The translations under genes were made by a program, and so were the position numbers. The notes below the pieces were generated by a model that was not told the origin of the DNA, made no database searches, and worked only from the letters and a program-made list of their open reading frames with translations. Source: Prillingera fragicola (lineage: Eukaryota; Basidiomycota; Tremellomycetes; Trichosporonales; Trichosporonaceae). Taken from it: a DNA stretch of 64,000 nucleotides. The stretch spans positions 1,798,001 to 1,862,000 of the forward strand of contig BEDY01000002.1 in the NCBI GenBank assembly GCA_002335605.1, in the 5' to 3' direction. The stretch's first letter is position 1, and every line of letters begins with the position of its first letter. Positions 33,617 to 45,478 of the stretch are shown piece by piece.

Positions 33617-35450
33617 ATGGCACACCCAGTCCTGTACCACTGCTCACACTTGGAATCACCAAGAGCACCATTGCCACCAGGCTACGCCTCGTCCTTCTCC
33701 GACCTCTCCCCCTTGAACCGTCTCTACTTTTGCGAGGAATGCGACGCAGTCAGGTGTGACCAGTGCATTGCCATCGAAGTCGCGAGCTACTACTGCCCCA
33801 ACTGTCTTTTTGATGTTCCGAGTGCCAACGTTCGCGGGGATAAGAACAGGTAAGGCTCTGTGCTGGGGTCAGGCGCTGACATGCTTAGATGTGCACGGTC
33901 CTGCTTTGCGTGTCCGCAGTGTTGCTATTCATTGACGGCCGTTGCGTCCGACTTGCCGCCGGAAGAGGGCAAGGAGGGGGAGGAAGGGAGCATGCCCCGT
34001 ACCGGACCTCCCTACTTTCTCGCCTGCACGGCGTGCAAGTGGTCGTCCAGAGAAGTGGGGTGGCTGTTTGACAAACCGTCGTCCATTGCCGGTGAGTCCG
34101 AGTCTTCCCCCATCCGCGGATGCTAACACGTTTCAGGACAGGCAGCCAGGCAGTACGGCAAGATGGACGACGGCAAGCAAGCAGAATTCGACGCCATCAA
34201 AGACCACCTCGAGGGCTACATCCAGCAATCGGCACCGCAGCCAGCACGCTCGTCCCGCCGCTTCCCTACTCGCAACATTGCGCACATGAGCCAGTCGACA
34301 GCACGGGCGTTGCGCTACGAGATTCCGGGGATGGCTGCCTCGTCTGCTCGGCGTGGAGCAAGGGCACCGACAAAGGACGGGGAAAAGGACAAGTCGCACT
34401 GGGACGAACTTGGGCCGTACGACGCCAAGAGCAGCTGGCGAGCCGTAGGGCTCGAGCATGGGACAGAGGATGTCGATGAGATGGCAATAATAAGCAAGGA
34501 GGAGGTCGGGCATCTTGAGAAGCGCTGGGCCAACGGCTGGGACGCAACGCGTATGGCTAGGTGGGTTTTGTGTCGATGCAGAGCTGACTCGCAGTGAAAC
34601 CCTACCCCAACGCATGCCCCTGCAAGCAAAGCTGACCAAACGCTGCCCGCACCCGACCTGCCGCCACATCCTCATCCAGCCAGACACAAAGACCGTACGC
34701 CTGCTTATCAAGATGGTAGCATCAAACTATTTGCCGGCTGTGGAGATCGGCAGGCGGCGGCGGAGGATCGCCGATGACGGTTCCGGGACCGATGACGATC
34801 TCGACCGGCGTCGACGCGAGCGCCGGAGAACGCGCATGGGGATGGCAAAGGAGGAGGACGAGGATATGTCTACGCCCTTGCTGGCTGGCCAGGTCGTGAG
34901 TCACCCCAATCCTCCAAGTGCTGACAGCAGTATTCGTTCCAGCTCGCAGTCACCAATCCATTGTATGACCCCATCAAGATTCGCCTTGGGGCCGCCCACC
35001 AAGCCCGCCCGCCCGTTCCAGCGAACAATCACATTCACCTTGCCTCGACACACTTTTCCGTCGGCGCACTCAAGGACGCATGGGCGTATGACGACGAAGA
35101 CGACGACGCGGGCGGAGACGGCGATGACCCGATGGGCATACCCGATGCGGCCAAGGGGCGGATGAGCCTCGGCGGATCGGCACGTCACCGGAGCCACGGC
35201 GTCGAGCAGCGCGGAAACGTCACCAAGGTCGGCGTCGAGGTCGAGGTCGCCAGGGATGCCGAGGGGCCGGTCGAGGTGAGTTTCTCTTCCCCGTCTGCAA
35301 GGCGGCGCTGACGTGGGCCAGTTTGACCTCGAGGTCAGGTTTACTTACCGTGCGGACGAGGGGGACGGCAAGGATGGGGCCGACGAGTTCAAGACGTTTA
35401 CGCTCTGGTGCAGGGTTCATGCTGGTGAGGTCGCGCCGCGGCTGCGTTAG
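33617..35450 (+). CDS. Dynactin subunit p62 (DCTN4-like)
   Basis: The protein is part of the pointed-end complex of dynactin, which supports dynein-driven transport. Several exons give about 500 residues. The N-terminus has the family's zinc-binding cysteine pairs: NRLYFCEECDAVRCDQC, YYCPNCLFDVPS, CARSCFACPQCCYSL and YFLACTACKWSSREVGW. The middle is helical (GQAARQYGKMDDGKQAEFDA; MSQSTARALRYEIPGMA). The C-terminal half contains LPQRMPLQAKLTKRCPHP, CRHILIQPDTKTV and FQLAVTNPLYDPIKIRLG, all typical of p62. It ends FKTFTLWCRVHAGEVAPRLR. An acidic Asp/Gly insert lies near 35085-35130. The start codon at 33617 comes before the first cysteine cluster. Confidence 0.92.
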
Positions 35451-36334
35451 TCTGTGTTGCGCAGCCGGCCAAGAGGACTGTGTAGGCAGGCCAAGAAGGA
35501 CCTCAATGTGTAGACGTTGGACGCGTCGACTTGTGCAGTCTTGGTTGCTTGGCAGTTGTCGGTGGAGGTCTAGGCGGTTTGGCTGGCACGACGACCGGGA
35601 CAAGGACCGGCGACTGGCTGGCAGCGCGTTCCTGCCTTGTGCGGGCTATGTATGGAGACACGGGGAGTACATGAGTGTTCGAGAAGACTAAACACTCGTC
35701 GTAGGTGTGTGCGTACGAGTGGGAAAGAGTGCGTACGGAGGAGAGGGAGTATGTACATGCATGCAAAAAGCAGTAGAGTATCATGGCAAACAAGGACCAA
35801 ATATGGCCCTCGCAGGGTAGACTGCTGTGGCTGCGGTGATGGGATTCAGGGCAGCAGCACAACGTAGGCAAAGACGACCACCCACCCAACACAACCACTA
35901 CCACCACTACCACATCCCACACCTCCCTCTTGTCTTCTCTCCTCCAACATCGCGTGCACCACTTCCATCACGACACACGAAACCTAACACGACACTACGA
36001 AAACACAGCACGACAACCCCATACTCCTTATAGCCAGTGCTCCCACCCCTCGCCAGCGCAGCTACGCGCGCACCCCCTTCCTTCCCCTCACCTCCCCGCC
36101 CTAGTGGCTTGCCGCACCGACCATTTCAACCGTGAACACCAGGCGCGCCACTCATCCTCATTGCAGCCGACCTGCTCAGCCCCTTGAACGCCCTATTTCT
36201 GGTTTACCAGTAACCACCACCACGCGGCGCGGTTTGTCCAGCGCGCGACTCTGCCCCGTCTTTCTCTGCGTGCTCGCGCTCGCGTCCACTCTCGACTCCG
36301 CTCGCTCTGCGGCTAGCCAACGCGCGCGCTCACA
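35451..36334. other. Intergenic with pyrimidine/CA-rich leader
   Basis: An 884-bp gap between two genes on the same strand. From about 35,870 the + strand is C- and A-rich (CCACTACCACCA-type tracts), as is usual for 5' leaders in this window. No gene recognised. Confidence 0.4.
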
Positions 36335-39300
36335 ATGCTCCCCCGCTCAGAGGGCGGCATCGTGACCGCCTCGCCCGTCGAGGACCAGGGCGCCGTCTTT
36401 CAATGTACGTCTTGCGTTGGTTTGTGGGAGCTGGTGGTTTGGCTCGAGGCTCTTGTCGCTGCCGCGCTCTGGGCGGCATTGTTCTGCGAGCAACCGCCAG
36501 TCGGCACAGTATGCCTGCTCGGAGTGGGCGGCGCCATCACGGTGCTGCTTTGGCCATACCGGCGGTGAGGCCAGCCTTGTTGCGTGATCCAATTCCTAGC
36601 ACCTGTCTCTTTGTCTGCTCTAGAAATTGTACTGACACCTCAGCCATGCCCCTCGCCGACAGCGACGCCGCATCGGTGCTCTCCGGTCCCAACCGCCAGT
36701 CGACCGGCGCGTCTGAAGCGCTCCAGTACTATTGGAGCAGCTCTGCCGGCGAGCGCGCCAGTACCGTCAGCAGCTTTGGCATGTCTCCCATCGACTCGTC
36801 CTCGCAGCCCCAGCTAGGATCACCCTACACGCTCTCTCCACACCCGGTGCTTCGCGCAGAAGGCTCAAATGTGTCCCTGCGCGAGCTTGTCGAACAGGAG
36901 GCCGACCAGCAGCAGCGTCGGGGCAACGGCGGCTCACAACCGTGGGAACCGCAAGCGCACGATCTGCCGCACCCGCGTGAGCAGCGCGAGCGCGACGACA
37001 GCGACAGCAGCGATCCAGGTCCGAGTAACCGGCGTATCCATCTTGTCAGCTATTCCAGCGAGGGGAGTGTCACCCGCTTGACATCAGCCGTGACACCGCC
37101 GGTGCAGCCGGGCGACCGCATTCCGGTGTCTCCAGCAGAGTCGGCCCACTCGAGTGGAAGCGAGTACTCGCTCGATGACGGAGGGCCAATCCTTCCTGCA
37201 ACACAACAGGCGCAGCAGCCGACGGCTGCTCCTCCACAACGGAGGCCATCGCCCGGGTCGCGGTTTCCGGAACACCGCCGCGGCGTCGTCGACACGGGCG
37301 ACGGCGACCTGCGTGCGCTGCTCGATCCATCGTTTGAAGAGTGGGCGCATCAGCGGTCGTGGGAGGAGTCTGCAGCGGCTGCCACTGGGCCAAACGCCAG
37401 TGCAAACACCGACGCCTCTGGCGCAGTGGCCCCGGAAAAGAGTCTGTCGCCCATCAGCACGGACAGTGACAACGACGTATGGCGTACCCCAACGCAAACA
37501 ACGGCTTTGGCACGCAACACTATCATCTCGCCTGTTGACTGGTCAACAAAACGCACTCCATCACCTGGCCAAGCCCAGAGCCAAGCCACGCCACGAAGCG
37601 GAACGGCTACACCCAGACGCACTACACCAAGGGAGAGCAAGTTTCCGCCCACAGCCGGTGGGAGGCTATTGTTTGTCGCCCCACCAGACGTTTCTCGCAG
37701 GTCCCTCGACGCATTGGAACAAGAGCAAGCGTATCTCGGCGCCGACTCGCGCAACCGTGTGCAGGTTCTTGGTGGACAGTACAACGACCACCCACACAGC
37801 GCTCCGCCTACCAAAACGGCGTTCGGAGACATTGGCATGCCTGGACAGCCTGGCGGCCCAGGTCCTCGCCGCCCAACATCCCTGCTCCCCGCAGCCAGAA
37901 TGCGGTTCAACACTGACCCCATCCGCGCGCACCCGCACCCCCTCTCTCCCGACCAGCGCAGCCCGGACCCCCCACCGCGGTCCGCGCTCAGGCATTCGTG
38001 AGCAGACCCAAACATCCAGCCACTGACGTACCGCAGAAGCCCATCAACGCCCCCACGCATCGAGCGCCTTTCTCTGGATACTTCCTCGAGGCCGCCGTCA
38101 GCCGGCCGTGACGGCGACCAACCACGCTCGGCTCGCTCGTCGCCAAATCGCATGACCCTCCCCACCATCATCAACACCCCGCACACCCCGGTCGCCTCAC
38201 CGCAGGCACCCCGCCGCCCTGGAGCCGACTCGCAGCAGCAACAGCAGCAGCGCAAATCTGGATCGTCGCTCTCGGGTCCGTCTCCGGCTGGGTCGGCGCG
38301 TACGTCCTCGACTTCGCTAGTTGCTGCCAACAGTGGTGTCAGCGCCGCAACAAAACCGCCGATGAGGTCGAGCAACACGATCCAGGATCTCACAGACATT
38401 CTCGGTGGCGCGATTGACGAGATTGGTCTCATTGACTCGCGCGAGACCCCGCCGCCGACTGTTGGCGAGCCCCTCAAGCCGGCGATGCAGGTGCTGATGC
38501 ACCCTCCCCCGCGGTCTACTTCGCAGGGGAGCACGCCTGCCTCCACGACCGCAGCCGCGTCGACGGATAGCCTAAATCAACAGCGATCACCCGTGTCCTC
38601 CAACTTTGGCTCCTCCCCTTCCTCGCGCGCACCGACGGGCACATCACCGATCGGCCTCGGCCTCATGGGAGGCATCAACGTCGGTGCGGCAGTTGCAACC
38701 GTGCAGCGGCCCGTGGCGCGGCACGCACGTAAGGCGTCCTCCATCCTCTCTCTGCGCTCAAGCAACTACTCGAGCTCACCAACAGTCCCGACGTTTCCGG
38801 CCACGGGGGCTGGCAAGTTGCCTTCCGCCGTGCTGTTTGGAAATATTAAAGCGCTCAAGACATCGGGCGAGCGCGCGCGCGCGTACGCCAAGAGTATTCA
38901 GGAGCTCGCGAGGACAGATTCCGGGTTGAGGGACATGTGTGTCCAGATTCGTGAGTGCTGCGTGCCGGGGACACGTGCATGGCGGGGGATGTGTTCACGT
39001 GTGCAAATGTGTGTGGAGCTAACGACTCAGAAAATGGCTCACGCAACCCGAAACCCACCAGCGGCAAGCCGGAACTGCTTGGGCTTGGTCTCGGCGTCTC
39101 CGATTCTGTCAATGGTAACGGGCTGCGACACGTCTCTGCGTCGTCCGAGTTCCCGTCTCGACCCGACGCCTACTCTGCGCGCGAGATAAGTGTGCGGCAC
39201 ATGGAGGCTGGAGATGGCCCGACGGCCCTGCCCGGCAACCTGCCCTACCCGCAGCTGTCGAGCATGGGCCCCAATGGTCCGGTGAAGAATAGCGGGTCGA

Positions 39301-40095
39301 TGCAGAGTCTCGCGTCCATGGCGTCGACGACGACGTCTCGTCGCGGCGGTGCTGGAGGATTCTTTTCGCGTGTGCTGAAAAAGGACAAGGAAAACACATC
39401 TCTCGGCCCACCAGCGCACGGCGCGATCGGCGGCGCCTCCAAACGCTCCCTCCCACCCATCTCCAACCCCTCCTACACGACCCGAACATCATTCGAAGCG
39501 GCGGACACGCAGCGCGTCGACCGCGGCCTCGCCGTTCCCATCCCCCGCGGACCGCGCGACCCGGGACGCAGCAGCTTTGACGTCCCCCGCCCACACGCCA
39601 GCCTGCAGCCCCGCGGCTCGCTCGATTCTGCGCGCCCGACCAACCCGCGCTCGGGCTCGACGAGCTCGGGCAACGCCGGCAGCGGCAGCGGCACGCCGCA
39701 CGGCGCCTCCCCGCTCTCGCGAGGCGGCGGGAGTGGGTCCTCGGGCGGCCACGCCGGGGTAGCAGTGTACGAGCCTAGCGAGGAGGAGGTGCAGCATGTC
39801 GCGGAAATGCTGCCCATGAGTGAGCGCGGGGTCGTGAGGGCATACCTTATGAGGTATGGCGAGGTCAATTATGCCATGTCGTGAGTATCTGACTGCGTGG
39901 GGTTGTTCTTCTGCCCCAGGCTGGCTGGGCAGTGGCGGGGAGACATGTGGAATGCCTTGCGAGCCAAGGCCGTCTCTCGGCGGCAAGAGATTCAGCCTTG
40001 CTGGACAATAGAAGAAGTGACCGTGGGGCACTTGCTGACGAAAACGCAGGGCATACCTCGAAGACGAGAAACAGGGCGCCCTGATGCGGGCCTAG
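36335..40095 (+). CDS. Large Ser/Pro-rich protein with C-terminal CUE-like segment
   Basis: About 1,120 residues from five exons. Exon 1 (36335-about 36400) joins at 36644 to a long exon; further introns are near 38000-38036, 38946-39029 and 39882-40049. Most of the protein is disordered Ser/Pro/Thr/Gln. Two parts look folded and conserved. One is LPSAVLFGNIKALKTSGERA with ARAYAKSIQELARTDSGLRD after it (about 38815-38945). The other is the C-terminus EEEVQHVAEMLPMSERGVVR, AYLMRYGEVNYAMSAYLEDE, which has the spacing of a CUE-like ubiquitin-binding helix bundle. I do not recognise the family and assign no function. A polyQ stretch (QQQQQQ) lies near 38238. Confidence 0.72.
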
Positions 40096-40534
40096 CGACG
40101 TTGTTGGATGTGTTCATAGGTTTCGCTACTCTAGATGATGAAGAGTATGCGTGTTTTCCCGCTTAAACTATGCTCAGTCCTACACGTCGCTGAGTGCAAG
40201 TGAGCGTGGAGAGCACGGGGGCAGTCAGACGAGGTGTCATGGCCATTGGGAGAACGGGGACAGCGACTCGGCTAGCAGGTATGACAGGGTGGTCAGTAGA
40301 AAAGTACACGCGTGGCAGCAGTGGCTGTACATATCGTCAGTAATGCCTGGAGGCTGCACATGGATAGGCAAGCAGCAGCAGCACGAGGCGGATCAGACAA
40401 TGTGTGGTCTCGCATTTGGTAGCGCGAACAAGGCACAGTGACCATTAGATTACATAAGCATTGTGCCTTAGATAACGAAGGATCGCACGTCAGAGACGAA
40501 CGTTCACTCGACTTCATCAACACCGTCTCATCCC
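40096..40534. other. Intergenic
   Basis: A 439-bp gap, tail of one gene and promoter of the next. No gene seen. Confidence 0.4.
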
Positions 40535-42511
40535 ATGCCGTCGTCGCATCCACAGGTCAAGGACGACTTGATATGGAACGAAGACGACGCGGACTTTACA
40601 ATAGTCACGGCAGACAACGTTCGCTTTCGCCTTCCTGCAACCCTGCTGGAACATAGGTGAGGGGACACTCACGGCCCGTCGCTGACCTTCCAGCTCCACA
40701 TTACACGCTGCCGCCCGCTCGGCCAAGACCAGCCTCACGCTCACTGATCGTGAAATCGAAACAGCCCCAATCTTTCGCCTCTTTCTGGCAATTCTGGCAG
40801 GAGGCAGCGCTGTCGAGGTCACAGCAGCACGTGAATTCGCCGGCGTCGACGACACAAACGACGCGGTTGCGTACGAGACGCTCTCTGCCCTGGTCAAGTT
40901 TCTGGACAAGTACGACAGCAGGCGATTTGTGACTGCGCGTGTCTACACTTTGCTGGATAACCTGTTGCGGGATCGCGTTATTACGCCCGACACGGCTTTC
41001 GAAGTCAGAGTCGCTACTGTGGACGTTGCGCGTGCACCGAGGCCGACATCCTGCGCGATGGAGAACATGAAGTCAGCTGCTCCGGTTTCTTCAGCAACGA
41101 ACAAGGAGGCGGATCCGCCCCCCTACTCGCCTCCAGCAGCCGACACGCATGCCCCTGATGTTGCCGATGACACTGCCTGGTCAACCATCCGCGATAGCTG
41201 TCACATTGCCGTCTTCACCGCACTCACATCAATGGTGTTTGGTATGCTCCTGACGCTTCTCGACGGCTATATTGAGCCATTTGACTCTTCGCATCTCATT
41301 GGAACTGCAGGGTCCGAGCCAGGCCTGCGCTGGGATGCCATCCACTTTGTGTCTATTGCAAAGCATGGGTACCAGTACGAGCAGCAGCTGGCCTTCCAGC
41401 CTGGATGGCAGGCTGTACTGCGTGCTGGCGGCATGGTTGCGGCTTATCTCCGTGGGAGAGATCCAGAGCTGCTGAGCGATACGGACATTGTCGACGCGAG
41501 CCAGATCACGAACATCGTGTGTCGTGCATTGGCCAACGTCTTTCTCTACCTGTGAGTTGGAAATGCATTCCCGTCGCTGACGTCGCAGCCTCACTCGCAC
41601 ACAGTTCAACCGCCGCGTCGCGCTCCTCAGCTCGTGGCTGTACGCATTTGCGCCCACCCCAGCTGTGCTGGCGTCACCGTATACGGAGCCAATCTACGCG
41701 CTCACCACATTCAGCGGCATGTACTTTACCGCCATCAAGCAGTATCCGGTCGCGGCGCTGCTGTTCGCCGCATCGACGAGTGTGCGCTCCACGGGTGTCT
41801 TCTCGTGCTTGATTCTCGGCTGGCAGATTGTATTCTCCGGCGTACAGCGTGTCGGTGACTTGGGACCACTGGTGAGTTCAACTCCTGTCACTATCATCTG
41901 ACGAATCTAGAAGACACCATTCCGCCTTCTGTATGCGGCCCCCCTCGCCGGGGTTGTTTGTGCGCCATTCATCGGCTTTCAGTGGTACACCTATCAGTCG
42001 TTCTGCGAGCCCACCCCGACTCAACCCTGGTGCAAGTTCCCCCTGCCAGTGTCCTACAGCTGGGTGCAGCGCAAGTATTGGTGCGTATACTCCCCTCTCC
42101 ACCACTGACCGCAGGAACATTGGTCCCTTCCGGTACTGGACGGTGGACCAGCTGCCAAACTTTGCCATGGTAGCCCCCGTCCTCACCCTGTCTCTAAAAG
42201 GCTCGCTCGGCTACCTTGCCTCCCGTCTGCCAACGGTAACCACCCGCCCGCCGACAGACTTTATCATTGGCGTCTACCTGCACCACGTCCTGCTCTCTGC
42301 CATTGTGCTGTTCACGTCGCACACGCAGATCGCTTTACGTCTAGCATCAACAGACCCAGTTATCTGGTGGGCCGTCGCGCTCGCGCTCGTGTCCCCGCAC
42401 GCGGCGGGGAGTGCGGGGGGCACACGCACGGCGTCGGCTTGGGTATGGTGGACTTGCATTTGGGGGGCAGTCTCGCTTGTGCTCTGGGCTGGGCACTATC
42501 CGCCGGCCTGA
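40535..42511 (+). CDS. GPI18: GPI mannosyltransferase II (PIG-V) with an N-terminal BTB domain in the same frame
   Basis: From 41058 on, the frame encodes a complete PIG-V/Gpi18, the ER mannosyltransferase that adds the second mannose to the GPI anchor. It has RDSCHIAVFTALTSMVFGML, LRWDAIHFVSIAKHGYQYE (family WDAxHF), ALLSSWLYAFAPTPAVLASP, YTEPIYALTTFSGMY, STSVRSTGVFSCLILGWQ, AGVVCAPFIGFQWYTY, and PWCKFPLPVSYSWVQRKYWN. Several transmembrane helices follow. Upstream, an exon from the ATG at 40535 and the start of the next exon (40694) encode a fungal BTB domain: NEDDADFTIVTADNVRFRLP, LTLTDREIETAPIFRLFLAI and ALVKFLDKYDSRRFVTARV. The BTB part and PIG-V share one exon, with no stop between about 40930 and 41058. 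Either this is a true fusion or GPI18 starts at the ATG at 41058 after a truncated BTB gene. GPI18 identity is firm; the fused start is uncertain. Confidence 0.85.
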
Positions 42512-42914
42512 GTGTGGACTGCTAGGCGGTTGACACCGCCGGACTATGATAAGACGGCTAGAGTATGTATACATATGGTACCGCGACGATCGAGATCACA
42601 GCGAGCAGCTCTGACATCCTGAGGGTGTTGCTCGTGTTCGCTGCCAGGGCTTTGAACGGCCACTCACGGGCGTCCGCACCTCCATACACGCTCACTCACT
42701 GTCAATCATGGATTACCTGCGGCGCTTCCAGCAGCGTTCGAACATCCCATCTCATTGTACATCCCACCCTCGGCCAAGGTCGAGAATGCCCGCCAGCAAC
42801 ACCTAGACGCACACAGCGGTGTTGCACCCAGCCTCAACTAGTGCAGCGCACTCACAGCCACACCTCGTGAACCTGCAGAGGACACGCACAGGCGCGTCGT
42901 ACACAAGCGCTTGA

Positions 42915-42934
42915 CCGCCCGTCAGGACGGGCGG
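42915..42934. repeat. 20-bp GC palindrome
   Basis: Nine bases CCGCCCGTC and their perfect reverse complement GACGGGCGG are separated by only AG. It lies about 400 bp beyond the GPI18 stop codon. It could be a dimeric protein-binding site or a hairpin. Confidence 0.85.
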
Positions 42935-43484
42935 CCGCAGAGTAATTATGGCGACGTTGCTAGCTACACCGGGCGTTGCGTGAGAGCTGGAGACCTCGCT
43001 TGGATATCATCATGCAAAAGCGTGTAATCATTTATGTAGGCCGGGGGAGCTGAGCAACGTTCTGTCCATATACGTATCCTAATGGCGCTTCGACGCGTCC
43101 AAGCGCCTGCAGCTAAGCAGCTACGATGCACGAGAACAGCACCAGCAGCTGCTGACGAGATGAATAGATGTCCGAGTTCGGGTGTGCCTGAGTCGCGTCT
43201 GCAATCAACAAAAGTGTCCGATGGCCGCCCGTGCCTGCCCAGAAACAGAAATGCCTCCTTTGGGACTGATCCGCCATGCCATACTCTTCCTGATGTCATG
43301 CACCTTGGAAAAAAGTCTGATCTGTGGAGCGGCAGCGCTCCACGCCAAGGCTGACAGCGAGCAGGAATGGCAATGCACGAGCCACAGTCATGTGCTGCGC
43401 ACACGAGCTGCTACTGGCCGCTGACGCAAATATGTGCGCCAAGGCTATGTGAATGACGGGGACGATAGCCACCGCCTAGTCTTG

Positions 43485-43548
43485 AGCCGTCGGTATGATT
43501 CTCATACCTGCAGGCCCAGACTTTTTTTATCTGCCTGCATCTACGGCT
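43485..43548. ncRNA. Candidate structured RNA: three-way junction
   Basis: Three perfect stems nest within 64 nt. The outer stem is AGCCGT (43485-43490) with ACGGCT (43543-43548). Hairpin A is GGTAT/ATACC (43492-43496/43504-43508) with a 7-nt loop. Hairpin B is TGCAGGC/GCCTGCA (43509-43515/43533-43539), extended by AGA/TCT, with a loop holding seven T. Linkers at the junction are 1, 0 and 3 nt. The base pairing is plain in the sequence; transcription and the strand are not known. It does not match tRNA, hammerhead or TPP riboswitch patterns that I checked. Confidence 0.4.
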
Positions 43549-44084
43549 AAAATATACTCGGTACGCCTCCGCGCATTCTACGGGGTCACCGGGGCGGGAC
43601 CGACCGTGCAAGTCCAGCATTGCGTCACCTGTGCGGTCATTTCCATGGACGCACGCGCTGCGTTGTAGATTTCCATTCCCACCGCAGAAAGACGGGTCCG
43701 GCGCGTGAACGCCTACGGCCATTGCCCGCCCTGCCGTTCAGCCACGAGTCAGACGTCCCACTGCACGGACCCATGCGAGGGGTCCTCGAGCATCATAGGT
43801 GCTGTGCAGGTGCGAGAGGGGCGAAGTATCCGTAGGCGAGCCTGGCTGTGGTGGCGCGTCCCAACCTGGTCGAGCAGCTAGGACACCGCCGACTTGTTGT
43901 ACAAAATCAATACAGCACTGTCCTGTTCTTATTCTCTCCTACCCAGCCTTGTATCTAGCCCACGCCTTGCCCATCTGTACCCTCGTATTGCTCTACATAA
44001 AAGTAGAAGACCTGATCGCCCCCAACCCACACCTCACCACCGCACACGACCTCATACGACACACCACGCGACCACCAGCCAACA

Positions 44085-45157
44085 ATGTATAACCGTCCTG
44101 CCCCCCTCAGCCTGTCCCCCGGCGGCACCTCGAGCCGCACCCACGCCCACTTCTCTACCGGCGACGCTGCCCTGCTCTCCAACGACGGCGTGCAATTTCT
44201 CGTCGACGAAGTCAAGCTCTCTGCCCAGAGGTACGTTGGCCCAAGCCGCCCTGAATGGTCCTGTACTGTAGATCCTGCATCCTAACCTGATCTTCGCCCT
44301 CCCAGCAGCCAACTAACGCACCCAGCCCAGTCTTTGCCCGCCAGTTCGCAGCCGCCAAATCCGCCCCCCGCCCCATACAGCCATTCACAGTTTCCCCCTC
44401 AGCAGCACGCAACGACAAGGGCGTAACGACCATTTCTGGGCTGCTGGGCCTCACACTCGACCCAGCGCCACCGACGCCAAACGCAGCCACCCCCGCCGCA
44501 GCCCCGCTCGTCCCCGTTGTCCGCGTGGCAGAGTCCTCGGCAACACTGGCCAAAGCACTCGACCTCGTCCTAAACTCTGCCGACCCCTTTATCTCTTACA
44601 ACGACGAAACCACCCCGCCCCCGCCCTCACCGACACTGAGCGGCGGCTCGGACGACGACCCCTCCTACCCCGACACGCCGGACAGCACCCACACGCAGCT
44701 AGCCGACGAGGGCGTGCTCGCGACCCTCCCGGTGCTCCGCCTCCTGAGCAGCCTGGGCTGCACCAGGACGCTAACGTACGCCCTCGCGACGCTCAAAGTA
44801 CGCGTGATGGAGGACCAAACCTGCGCCCTCGCCGCGTTCGTCGTCGGCGCCCACCTCGGCGACACGGACCTCTGCCGCACAGCCATCGTGTACGGCGCGG
44901 GCAGGAGCGAGATGGAACGCGGCCTCGCGGCGTGTGGCGTCTCGGGCAAGGCGGCGTATGCCCCCGAGGCCGGGAGTGTGGATGCTAGAGCGTGGGCGGG
45001 CGTGCCGGGCGCGTACCGCGCGGCTGTGGCGCGGGCGTGGAGGGATTGCGACGGGGGGTGGGCGAGGGGGAATAGGTTTGTCGAGGAGATGAGTCGGGGT
45101 GAGTCCTTGCTGTGCGAGCTGTGCTGACGGGCAGATGACGACGCGGCTTGGGCTTGA
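44085..45157 (+). CDS. BTB/POZ-like domain protein
   Basis: Three exons (44085-about 44230, about 44325-45100, about 45139-45157) give about 310 residues. The N-terminal third resembles a fungal BTB/POZ fold: SNDGVQFLVDEVKLSAQSPV with FARQF after it, then ISGLLGLTLDPAP and ALDLVLNSADPF. A disordered Pro/Asp/Ser stretch follows. The C-terminal half is helical: LPVLRLLSSLGCTRTLTYAL, TCALAAFVVGAHLGDTDLCR and GVPGAYRAAVARAWRDCD. The order matches small fungal BTB proteins with a BACK-like helical region. No function can be assigned. No signal peptide or membrane segment. It may share ancestry with the BTB part of the GPI18 frame 1.5 kb upstream, but the two are clearly different sequences. Confidence 0.72.
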
Positions 45158-45478
45158 TGCACGCTGCGTGTCGCGGAGAGGGAGAAAACCCTGCGGGGAA
45201 CATACGCCACGGCGAGGCGTAGAGAAGGAAAGAAAAGATGTCTTACTATCTACCATTCTGTTGACTTTTGTCCATATCTTTTAGCATTTATCAGCTCTTG
45301 ATGTTTGAATACCATTATGTGCACTCCTGTCATGTATACCATCTTGTATGTGCGAGCACTGTGGTCATTGAGTAGGACGCGTTAAAAATCAGTTGATCCA
45401 AGAGCAAACAACAATGCAACATGTCTCATCGGTGCCACCTCCACGGCGTCCCCTCGTCCTACGCAGCCTAGTCCACCT
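45158..45478. other. Intergenic between convergent genes
   Basis: A 321-bp AT-richer stretch between two 3' ends, probably holding both 3' untranslated regions. No gene seen. Confidence 0.4.

Larger units (their letters stand above)
42512..44084. other. Gene-poor interval with inverted-repeat elements
   Basis: About 1.6 kb with no supportable gene. It contains a 20-bp palindrome (42915-42934) and a compact nested inverted-repeat element (43485-43548), listed separately. The last 150 bp form the C- and A-rich leader of the gene at 44085. Confidence 0.5.

Noticed and set aside
43480..43530. tRNA gene at GGTATGATTCTC (like the D arm of tRNA-Pro) before seven T
   Set aside because: No TTCGA-type T loop, no acceptor stem and no anticodon arm in the right place; the bases are explained by the nested stems.
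43440..43560. TPP riboswitch or hammerhead ribozyme in the three-way junction
   Set aside because: The TPP core (CTGAGA with the TGATCTGG/CCAGCG parts) and the hammerhead core (CTGATGA, GAAA) are absent on both strands.
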